This document shows positions 1 to 5,419 of a DNA stretch of 15,433 nucleotides, in pieces. The stretch is from DATAYF01 sp036272735 (GTDB lineage: Bacteria; Chloroflexota; Ktedonobacteria; Ktedonobacterales; Ktedonobacteraceae). Numbering within the stretch: position 1 is the stretch's first letter; the number at the start of each line of letters is the position of its first letter. The stretch is from the NCBI GenBank assembly GCA_036272735.1, contig DATAYF010000081.1, positions 1 through 15,433 of the forward strand, read 5' to 3'. The notes beneath the pieces were generated by a model that saw only the letters and a program-made list of their open reading frames with translations, was not told the DNA's origin and did no database searches. The translations under genes and the position numbers were made by a program.

Positions 1-112
1 AGCGACTCACCGCGTTCAGGGCATCCCGATAGGCCAGTTGCGTCGTGCGCAAGGCCTGGAACTGTGCAGGATCGGTATGCAGTTTCAATTTGGCGGTGAT
101 CAGCTGCTTCAT
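1..112 (-). CDS. tnpB: TnpB (IS200/IS605 family), N-terminal fragment
   Basis: The first 37 codons of a gene that runs off the left edge. The protein begins MKQLITAKLKLHTDP and continues FQALRTTQLAYRDALNAVSR. This is the usual N-terminal strand and helix of TnpB (OrfB) proteins of the IS200/IS605 group, which are RNA-guided DNA nucleases that help the element persist. The ATG at 112-110 has no Shine-Dalgarno in front, but a good promoter ends 6 nt upstream, so the mRNA is probably leaderless. The RuvC and zinc-ribbon parts lie outside the window, so intactness cannot be judged. The family call rests on the N-terminus alone and is recognition, not alignment. Confidence 0.75.
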   Translation of the reverse strand, partial: MKQLITAKLKLHTDPAQFQALRTTQLAYRDALNAVSR

Positions 113-118
113 AGAACA

Positions 119-147
119 AGTGTACAACGTTTCACAGAGAAGGTCAA
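119..147 (-). promoter_or_regulatory. Promoter of the left tnpB
   Basis: On the minus strand a -35 TTGACC (147-142) and a -10 TACACT (124-119) are separated by exactly 17 nt. Transcription would start at or within a base or two of the ATG at 112, which fits the absence of a ribosome binding site. The -35 lies between the arms of an 8-bp inverted repeat. Confidence 0.6.
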
Positions 148-163
148 ACGCCATATCTGTGAA
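131..163. promoter_or_regulatory. Inverted repeat around the tnpB -35
   Basis: TTCACAGA (131-138) and TCTGTGAA (156-163) form a perfect 8-bp inverted repeat with a 17-nt spacer that contains the -35 hexamer of the tnpB promoter. It could be an operator for a dimeric repressor or one of the DNA hairpins at the left end of the IS element. Nothing in the window decides between these. Confidence 0.4.
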
Positions 164-205
164 CGGTTCTACCCAACCCAAGCCCCAAATAAGGACCCGC
201 CATTC

Positions 206-234
206 CTCCCCCGGCGTTCACGCCGGGGACTCCT
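206..234 (-). mobile_element. IS200/IS605-end-like hairpin (orphan)
   Basis: CCCCGGCG (209-216), loop TTCA, CGCCGGGG (221-228) form a perfect 8-bp stem. The surrounding frame, CTCCCC, then 13 nt, then GGGGACTCCT, matches the right-end hairpin beside the second tnpB at 14845-14873 (CTCCCC, 13 nt, GGGGATTCCT), in the same orientation. No tnpB 3' end adjoins this copy. It is either a remnant right end or part of the left end of the tnpB that starts at 112. Confidence 0.45.
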
Positions 235-245
235 GGCTCGGTGGG

Positions 246-288
246 TTGATGAGGCTGTATGGGCTCGGAGCCCATACAGCCTCATCAA
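246..288. repeat. Perfect 43-bp palindrome
   Basis: Two 21-bp arms (246-266 and 268-288) are exact reverse complements around a single central G at 267. The arms begin TTGATGAGG and end GGGCTC. It lies outside any gene, just past the terminator at 293-328 and 11 nt from the IS-end-like hairpin. Confidence 0.9.
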
Positions 289-292
289 TATA

Positions 293-328
293 AAAGGCTC
301 TCCAACGTGATTGCGTTGGGGAGTCTTT
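293..328 (-). terminator. Intrinsic terminator of the 383-2282 gene group
   Basis: A 15-bp stem pairs 293-307 with 314-328, with two G-T wobbles and a 6-nt loop. On the minus strand the stem runs into TTTTATATT. It lies 55 nt after the stop codon at 383-385, so it should end the transcript of the minus-strand genes upstream. Both ends of the stem are A/T, so it may also stop plus-strand transcription. Confidence 0.75.
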
Positions 329-382
329 GCTGTCCTATATTCCTTAGCGCGTGTATAACCACTCGCTTGTTTGCATGTTACG

Positions 383-826
383 CTAGCCGATGGCGTAGAC
401 GCGTACACGTTGTGGGGTGGCCTCTACTTCACGGGTCGCTCCCATGCCTGCCAGCACAAGCGCTGCCGCCAGCCGTACCGCACGGGGGACGTTTCGCTGC
501 TGCGTTATGTGTTGCAATTGTGGGACCATGTCCCAATCGTCGAGCAATGTGAGCAACCAGATTACTGCTTTCCGTTCATCTTCGTCATCAAGATAGAGAG
601 ATCGTATCAACTGGTGATGAAAACGGCTGCCAAATTGCTGGCTGTCATGTCTGATGGATTGCTGTAATTCGCTGGTGGTCATGTCGCTATCGATCACCAG
701 GCGAACAATTTCGTGCACTCTGTGATGAAGTGCTCTGTGAGACTCAAGCGCTACTATAATCCTGCTATCTTCTACTGGTTCTGGGGTGGCTGTGTGCAGG
801 GATAGCCTGGCGTCCCTTTTTTCCAT
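383..826 (-). CDS. Small HEAT-repeat-like protein, function unknown
   Basis: A protein of 147 residues if read from the ATG at 826-824. A TTG directly in front (829-827) is an alternative start. AAGGA lies about 9 nt before the ATG. I do not recognise a named family. The C-terminal half, with stretches such as ERKAVIWLLTLLDDW and AVRLAAALVLAGMG, is helical and reads like one or two HEAT/ARM-type repeats. The N-terminal half is charged and carries a helix rich in His and Arg. No signal peptide or membrane segment is present, so it is probably cytosolic and may bind another protein. It starts 35 nt after the DUF402 gene and ends at a strong terminator, so it is probably the last gene of that transcript. 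Confidence 0.65.
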   Translation of the reverse strand: MEKRDARLSLHTATPEPVEDSRIIVALESHRALHHRVHEIVRLVIDSDMTTSELQQSIRHDSQQFGSRFHHQLIRSLYLDDEDERKAVIWLLTLLDDWDMVPQLQHITQQRNVPRAVRLAAALVLAGMGATREVEATPQRVRVYAIG

Positions 827-860
827 CAAGCAAGGTCCTTTCTGAAGCGCTGCTGGCTTC

Positions 861-1361
861 TTAAGAATTAGGGATATCTCCGTTCTGTACAGAACACGCT
901 ACAAGATCGGTAAAGGCTTCCTGGCGGGCTGCAACCGTGCTCAGGAGCATCTGCAAACCATGTTGTGCTCCACTGCGTTGCTCGGCATTCAATATCGTTG
1001 CCGCGTGAAATTCGTCCTCGTCGAGCACGCGTGTCTGCCCCTCAGGGTTCACCCACACGTCCAGGTACAGGTCTACCTGCTCAATATGGCTCTGCGCGAT
1101 GATGGCAGGCTCTGCGATGTTGCAATACCAGCCTTTGCGCTGACCCGTTTTCCCGCGAATATCAAAAATATTGAACCAGCGATCCGTATAATAATACTCT
1201 AGAAAGTGATCGCCTGGTACAAATTGCGTATACCCTAAATCAAGCGCTGGATGACTCCAATACGCCTGAACAATCACGCGCTGCGCAGTGCGTTCCAGCA
1301 CCTCGCCGTGGTAACGTACCTTCTCTTCGTGCCGTGGATTCAATTTGCTGATATTTATCAT
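861..1361 (-). CDS. DUF402 domain protein
   Basis: A protein of 166 residues that fits the DUF402 fold, the domain of FAU-1-type RNA-binding proteins and of Firmicute nucleoside di/triphosphatases. The signature runs in order: PGDHFLEYYYTDRWFNIFDI at about 49-68, KGWYCNI at 76-82, VDLYLDVWV at 96-104 and VLDEDEF at 112-118. The Asp and Glu residues D97, D101, D114, E115 and D116 are those expected to hold a metal ion in the phosphatase members. Activity as a phosphatase is inference; the domain call is firm. The ATG has only a weak Shine-Dalgarno. The gene follows the TIM-barrel gene by 69 nt and precedes the HEAT-like gene by about 35 nt, which suggests one transcript. The last 40 residues are helical and lie beyond the conserved domain. 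Confidence 0.85.
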   Translation of the reverse strand: MINISKLNPRHEEKVRYHGEVLERTAQRVIVQAYWSHPALDLGYTQFVPGDHFLEYYYTDRWFNIFDIRGKTGQRKGWYCNIAEPAIIAQSHIEQVDLYLDVWVNPEGQTRVLDEDEFHAATILNAEQRSGAQHGLQMLLSTVAARQEAFTDLVACSVQNGDIPNS

Positions 1362-1430
1362 TTCAACGTGTCTTTAGCCTATATGCTTATCTATCGTTAT
1401 CGTCTTTGACGGAGTATATTGTATCATCTG

Positions 1431-2282
1431 CTATTCAACGTGTGCACCCGGCATGTTCGTCATATGCTGGCGAATGAAGTCCAGACCACGTTGCAGTTTG
1501 TCCACATCGATATCCCCGTTGCTGTCGCGTGCTGGCGATTCCAGGCTGATGGTGCCACTGAAAGCTTTTGTTTGCAGGCGAGCAAAAAATGCATCAAAAT
1601 CAATACAACCCTCGCCTGGATGTAGATAGCGACGCTCACCATTGACAGATAAGCCAGCGCCACTGAAGTCTTTGATGTGAATATGCTTAATGCGCTGCTC
1701 CTCCCACAGCCAATCTTGCGCGAAGACCGTTTCAATCTGGTTATGCAGTGCTAAAAACTCAGTATCGAGCGTGACCTGGCTACGCTCATCATACGCTATG
1801 GCTTGCTGCACATTGTAGAGTGGATCGTGCAAACGGCATGGGATAGTTTCGATGGCGAGTTGCAGCCCATAGCGGCTCGTCATATCCAACGCCCTGTGCA
1901 GCGGCTCAAAGTTCTGTTCCAGGTGATCATCGAGTTCTGGCCAGCCCCACAGGTGCAGCACTACAACCTCGGCTTCAAGCGCATTTCCCAACTTGCAGTT
2001 TGCCTCCAGCCAGGTCATACCCTGCTCACGTTCCGTCGCATCAGCTTTGCCGAAGGCCACGCCAATAGCTTTATCACCATGAATGACGGGGAAACGCAGA
2101 CCGGAGTGGCGCAACCCCGCGATAATCGCGTCGAGTTGTGTGTACCACTGGGGATAAAACATCACTTCGATGCCATCTACGTCCAGTTGCGGACCAATGT
2201 GTTGGATAGCACGGTGATCAATACTATCGGGATAGCGGCTAAACGCACCAGATGAACAAAGTAGGTGGGCACGTAGGCTCAT
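1431..2282 (-). CDS. Sugar phosphate isomerase/epimerase-like TIM barrel
   Basis: A protein of 283 residues of the xylose-isomerase-like/AP-endonuclease-2 superfamily, whose members use a divalent metal to isomerise or epimerise sugars. Likely metal ligands sit at the ends of successive strands: E145 in LAIET, D173 in TLDTE, H202 in HIHIKD and E248 in SLESPA. HPGEG at 221-225 is the typical turn before the last strands, and H69 and H110 are also placed as in the family. Length is normal and there is no signal peptide. The substrate cannot be told from sequence. AAGGAG lies 11 nt before the ATG, and a good promoter lies about 50 nt upstream. It is the first gene of a probable three-gene transcript with the DUF402 and HEAT-like genes; no metabolic link between them is evident. 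Confidence 0.8.
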   Translation of the reverse strand: MSLRAHLLCSSGAFSRYPDSIDHRAIQHIGPQLDVDGIEVMFYPQWYTQLDAIIAGLRHSGLRFPVIHGDKAIGVAFGKADATEREQGMTWLEANCKLGNALEAEVVVLHLWGWPELDDHLEQNFEPLHRALDMTSRYGLQLAIETIPCRLHDPLYNVQQAIAYDERSQVTLDTEFLALHNQIETVFAQDWLWEEQRIKHIHIKDFSGAGLSVNGERRYLHPGEGCIDFDAFFARLQTKAFSGTISLESPARDSNGDIDVDKLQRGLDFIRQHMTNMPGAHVE

Positions 2283-2328
2283 GGTAAGGCTTTCTCCTTG
2301 TCGTTTTGCAATAGAGCTCTCACCACGT

Positions 2329-2358
2329 ATTGTAGTGTATGACTTTTTAAGAACGCAA
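2329..2358 (-). promoter_or_regulatory. Promoter of the TIM-barrel gene
   Basis: On the minus strand a -35 TTGCGT (2358-2353) and a -10 TACAAT (2334-2329) have an 18-nt spacer. The start point would be near 2322, giving a leader of about 40 nt that contains AAGGAG before the ATG at 2282. Confidence 0.55.
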
Positions 2359-2528
2359 ATAGGAGATGCTTTGTGAGGGCAAGGCAGGGATGAGGAGAGA
2401 GGTGAGGCATACTAGGGTTGGCAAAGTCAGATTGAATTGGGAAGTATGCCCCACACGCAAGAAAGGGAGCCGCCTAAAAATAGAGATACGCATATTGATT
2501 GCGGGCTACACAAAATCGTAGCAGAGAG

Positions 2529-2556
2529 ATGCTGCTACCAACGAGAGCAGCAGCAT
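2529..2556 (-). terminator. Weak terminator-like hairpin after the ArsR gene
   Basis: ATGCTGCT (2529-2536) pairs with AGCAGCAT (2549-2556) across a 12-nt loop, 10 nt after the ArsR stop codon. On the minus strand it is followed by CTCTCTGC rather than a clean T run, so termination may be inefficient. The rest of the gap from 2283 to 2565 shows only the promoter listed above. Confidence 0.4.
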
Positions 2557-2565
2557 ATCATCCCG

Positions 2566-2988
2566 TTAGGCAAGCCCTTCAATGACACCCTGTGCGCGCG
2601 ACAAGGCATCACGCCGTACGTAGTAGTAGGCCCACAGCCCCTTTTTACGACAATCCACCAGACCAGCATCGCGTAGGATACGCAAGTGATGCGAGATGGT
2701 AGGCTGCTCCAGAGTAAAGCTCTCCACAATTTCAAAGACACACACTTCTCCTTCGTGACGACTGAGCAAACTCAGGATACGCAAGCGCGTAGGATCAGCC
2801 AGGGCCTTGAGTAAACGAGCCTGAACAACCGCGTCGTCCTCGCTCAACGTCGGAATAAATTTGGGGGTAATCCCTGTAGTAGCATTAGTGAGCGGTGAGG
2901 TATGACGATGCATAATGTTAGCCTGGCTCACAGGACTAACCGGTGCTGTTCCCGCACGATTACTGTTCCCTTGATTCATTGTTGTCAT
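2566..2988 (-). CDS. ArsR-family transcriptional regulator
   Basis: A protein of 140 residues read from the ATG at 2988, which has GGAG 7 nt upstream. An ATG at 3012 would place that ribosome binding site inside the gene and is less likely. The first 50 residues are polar and disordered. The winged helix covers about 53-130: ADPTRLRILSLL (64-75), the recognition helix EQPTISHHLRILRDAGLV (94-111) and the wing CRKKGLWAYYYV (113-124). The classic metal site ELCVCDL reads EVCVFEI here, so only Cys83 is kept and the second Cys is Phe85. Another Cys (113) lies at the start of the wing. A classic two-Cys arsenic or cadmium site is therefore unlikely, and a different ligand or a redox switch is possible. 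No transporter or resistance gene adjoins it, so autoregulation is the simplest guess. Confidence 0.85.
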   Translation of the reverse strand: MTTMNQGNSNRAGTAPVSPVSQANIMHRHTSPLTNATTGITPKFIPTLSEDDAVVQARLLKALADPTRLRILSLLSRHEGEVCVFEIVESFTLEQPTISHHLRILRDAGLVDCRKKGLWAYYYVRRDALSRAQGVIEGLA

Positions 2989-3080
2989 TTGTCTTCTCCT
3001 TCTTCCATCCACCCAAACCGGATATAAACCCTGTGATGGGGTGTGTCTTATAATGACTAATCTACTTCTAGTATACCGGA

Positions 3081-3110
3081 GTATCCAAATTTAGGAGGTA
3101 TCCAAATTTA
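3081..3110 (-). promoter_or_regulatory. Direct-repeat operator candidate upstream of the ArsR gene
   Basis: GTATCCAAATTTA occurs twice, at 3081-3093 and 3098-3110, a 17-bp period. Read on the minus strand, the repeats lie just upstream of a TATACT (3074-3069) that could be a -10, although no good -35 is visible. This gap (2989-3418) otherwise holds two small repeat elements and the aspS terminator. Confidence 0.4.
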
Positions 3111-3141
3111 AAATTTTTTCATTTTAAACAAATACTACTTA

Positions 3142-3194
3142 TCCGCAAATCTGAGCGCGTAGCGCTAGCCACGCCCGTGGCGTTGGATTGCGGA
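3142..3194. repeat. Cloverleaf-like repeat, copy 1
   Basis: A 53-bp element that starts TCCGCAA and ends TTGCGGA. Inside are AGCGC-GTA-GCGCT (3154-3166) and a GCCACG-CC-CGTGGC hairpin (3168-3181), so the sequence can fold as a closing stem with two internal hairpins. The 25 bp starting at 3134 are repeated exactly at 3206, which marks copy 2. Confidence 0.7.
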
Positions 3195-3213
3195 ATAAGA
3201 ATGACACTACTTA

Positions 3214-3265
3214 TCCGCAAATCTGAGCGCATCACGCTCGCCTCGCCCGTGGCGCTGGTCGCGGA
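3214..3265. repeat. Cloverleaf-like repeat, copy 2
   Basis: A 52-bp element that starts TCCGC and ends GCGGA, 72 bp downstream of copy 1. The first internal hairpin reads GAGCG-CATCA-CGCTC: the sequence differs from copy 1 but the pairing is kept. The second hairpin is GCCTCG-CC-CGTGGC with one T-T mismatch. Confidence 0.7.
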
Positions 3266-3330
3266 ATACAAACAGAGGATAGATATGCATCTGATTATGC
3301 TGATAAACTCTGCCGTATGCACACGGACGC

Positions 3331-3364
3331 AAAAAGAGGATGGCATGTCCTGCCATCCTCTTTT
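3331..3364 (-). terminator. Intrinsic terminator of aspS
   Basis: AAAAGAGGATGGCA pairs with TGCCATCCTCTTTT around a short loop (3332-3364). On the minus strand the stem ends in TTTTT, 55 nt after the aspS stop codon at 3419. A smaller hairpin, CCGGTA (3382-3387) with TACCGG (3399-3404), lies between stop codon and terminator. Confidence 0.85.
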
Positions 3365-3418
3365 ACACAATAGGCACAACTCCGGTATGACACAAAAGTA
3401 CCGGCTTAGCTTTGCGAA

Positions 3419-5218
3419 CTAGCGTTTCTGCTCTGGTTCGTGACGAATTTGCAAATGCAGTTCTCGTAACTGTTTCTCGTCAACCAATGCTGGCGCTCCC
3501 ATAAGCAGGTCCATAGCACTTTGCGTCTTGGGGAACGCAATGACTTCGCGAATGTTCTCCTCGTCGGCCAAAAGCATCACCAGGCGATCAATCCCCAGGG
3601 CAATACCACCATGCGGCGGCGCTCCGTATTCGAAAGCCTCAAGCATGTGGCCGAATTGCTCCTTGATTTGCTCATCGTTCATTTTCATTAACGTGAAGAC
3701 TTTATGCTGAAGAGCGGCCACATTGATACGGACGCTCCCACCACCAATTTCATAGCCATTACAGATAATGTCGTACTGTTTGGCGCGAACCTTGAGCGGA
3801 TCGGTGTCGAGCCGTTCGATATGCGACTCGTCCATATGTGAAAATGGATTGTGCTCTGCATCGTAGCGCTGAAGCTCTTCATCATAGTGGAAGAGCGGGA
3901 AGTTCACCACCCAACACAGCGCCATTTCATCGGCATCGATCAGGTGGAGACGTTCCGCCAATTTCACACGCAAACGGAACAGCACATCATTGCACACCTG
4001 GGTGCTATCGGCCACGAAAAGCAACAGATCACCTGGTCGGCCTTCAAGACGATCAATGATAGCCTGAACCTCGTCAGGGGCCATAAACTTCGGTAGAGGC
4101 GATTTTATGACACCATCGTTTTGTAGCGCTAGAGAAACCAGCCCCTTAGCTCCCAGGGTGCGTGCGAACTCAGTAATTTCATCCACTTCTTTGCGCGAAT
4201 AGCCAGCAGCCCCTGGCACACGAATACCCTTCACCATACCCTCAGCCGCGAGCGCATTCTGGAATACGCCAAAAGTACCAGCCCGCGCCAGGTCGGAGAT
4301 CTCAACCAGGGGCAGATCAAAGCGCAGATCTGGATGGTCGGTACCATAGCGGTCCATGACATGCGTGTAGTCCAGGCGTGGGAATGGTGACTGCTTGATG
4401 TGCTTCTTCGTAAGTTTCTCAATCAAGAAGACGAGCAGCCCCTCAATCAGCGTCATAACATCGTCTTCTGAGACAAAAGACATTTCGAGATCGAGCTGGG
4501 TGAACTCTGGCTGACGATCAGCGCGTTGATCTTCGTCGCGAAAGCAGCGAGCGATCTGGAAATAGCGATCAAGGCCAGCGACCATGAGCAACTGTTTCAA
4601 CTGCTGAGGTGACTGAGGGAGCGCATAGAACTCGCCCGCGTACAGACGGCTCGGTACCAGGTAGTCACGGGCACCTTCTGGAGTACTCTTCATCAAAATG
4701 GGCGTTTCAATCTCAAGAAAATCGCGCTCGTCCAGGTAGTCGCGCATCGCCTTCACCACACGGTGACGCAAAACGATATTGTCACGCATTTGCGGACGGC
4801 GCAGATCAAGGTAGCGGTATTTCAGGCGCAGGGACTCGTCAACCTGTGAGGACTCATTAGTGATAGGAAAGGGAGTCGTGCGTGCGGGATTGAGCACAAC
4901 AATTTCCTGTGCAACGACCTCGATGGCACCAGTGCCCATCGCGGGATTTTCAGTCCCAGGAAGGCGGCGAGACACGGTCCCACTCATCTGTACCACGTAT
5001 TCAGAACGTACCTCCGAAGCAACGCGGTGCGCCTCTGATGAACGCTCAGGATCACAAATAACCTGGGTGATGCCGTAGCGATCACGCAGATCGAGAAAAA
5101 TCAGGCCACCATGATCACGGCGGCGATTAACCCATCCCGAAAGCACTACCTGTTGACCAACATGTTCTGTATCTAATTCGCCGCACGTGTGCGTACGATA
5201 ATGTACCTCTAAACCCAC
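3419..5218 (-). CDS. aspS: Aspartyl-tRNA synthetase, bacterial type
   Basis: A full-length bacterial AspRS of 599 residues that charges tRNA-Asp with aspartate in the cytosol. The N-terminal anticodon-binding OB fold carries GWVNRRRDHGGLIFLDLRDR (28-47). Class II motif 2 is FRDEDQRADRQPEFTQLDLE (226-245). The bacterial GAD insertion lies roughly from 300 to 430, and motif 3 is LGIDRLVMLL (541-550). The start is GTG at 5218, with GGGAGA 8 nt upstream; a nearby ATG is out of frame. Position 36 is His (RDHGG) where E. coli has Leu. His here is typical of non-discriminating enzymes that also charge tRNA-Asn, with the amide then added by GatCAB. That reading is inference from memory of the family. 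The gene has its own terminator and lies 200 bp after the PP2C gene. Confidence 0.97.
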   Translation of the reverse strand: MGLEVHYRTHTCGELDTEHVGQQVVLSGWVNRRRDHGGLIFLDLRDRYGITQVICDPERSSEAHRVASEVRSEYVVQMSGTVSRRLPGTENPAMGTGAIEVVAQEIVVLNPARTTPFPITNESSQVDESLRLKYRYLDLRRPQMRDNIVLRHRVVKAMRDYLDERDFLEIETPILMKSTPEGARDYLVPSRLYAGEFYALPQSPQQLKQLLMVAGLDRYFQIARCFRDEDQRADRQPEFTQLDLEMSFVSEDDVMTLIEGLLVFLIEKLTKKHIKQSPFPRLDYTHVMDRYGTDHPDLRFDLPLVEISDLARAGTFGVFQNALAAEGMVKGIRVPGAAGYSRKEVDEITEFARTLGAKGLVSLALQNDGVIKSPLPKFMAPDEVQAIIDRLEGRPGDLLLFVADSTQVCNDVLFRLRVKLAERLHLIDADEMALCWVVNFPLFHYDEELQRYDAEHNPFSHMDESHIERLDTDPLKVRAKQYDIICNGYEIGGGSVRINVAALQHKVFTLMKMNDEQIKEQFGHMLEAFEYGAPPHGGIALGIDRLVMLLADEENIREVIAFPKTQSAMDLLMGAPALVDEKQLRELHLQIRHEPEQKR

Positions 5219-5289
5219 CGAAGCGATCTCCCTTCATCACGACACAAAAATAGAGACAACTGATTAATACCTATAGAAGAAAAACGACA

Positions 5290-5334
5290 TGACTACTCAC
5301 TGCCTATTCCTTCCTATTTTGACACGAGTAGTCA
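5290..5334 (-). promoter_or_regulatory. Inverted repeats in the aspS upstream region
   Basis: TGACTACTC (5290-5298) and GAGTAGTCA (5326-5334) form a perfect 9-bp inverted repeat with a 27-nt interior. Overlapping its right arm is a second palindrome, TTGAC-N7-GTCAA (5319-5335). Both lie 72-117 bp before the aspS start. They could be a regulator site or a leader hairpin. No clear sigma-70 promoter was found in the gap. Confidence 0.35.
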
Positions 5335-5348
5335 ATCTTTTATACTTC

Positions 5349-5410
5349 TCCGAACACCTGAGCGCGCAGCACTCGCAGCGCTAGCCACGGCAGTCGCGTT
5401 GGTCTTCGGA
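5349..5410. repeat. Cloverleaf-like repeat, copy 3
   Basis: A 62-bp relative of the elements at 3142 and 3214. It starts TCCGAA and ends TTCGGA, so the closing pairs differ from copy 1 but still match each other. It keeps CTGAGCGC, GCGCTAGCCACG and the outer flank GGAATAAGAA. It is longer because the first hairpin loop carries about 9 extra bases. It lies 10 bp past the PP2C stop codon. Confidence 0.65.
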
Positions 5411-5419
5411 ATAAGAACT

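Noticed and set aside
2989..3012. An earlier ArsR start at 3012.
   Set aside because: It would put the clear GGAG ribosome site inside the coding region and adds only a few Arg-rich residues.
3134..3265. A short CRISPR array from the repeated 25-mer.
   Set aside because: Only two copies are present, 72 bp apart, and the similarity continues through the whole unit, so these are two copies of one structured repeat and not repeats with unique spacers.
5219..5419. A T-box riboswitch in front of aspS.
   Set aside because: No T-box consensus (GGTGG followed by the ACCGCG-type stem) and no terminator/antiterminator pair can be seen.
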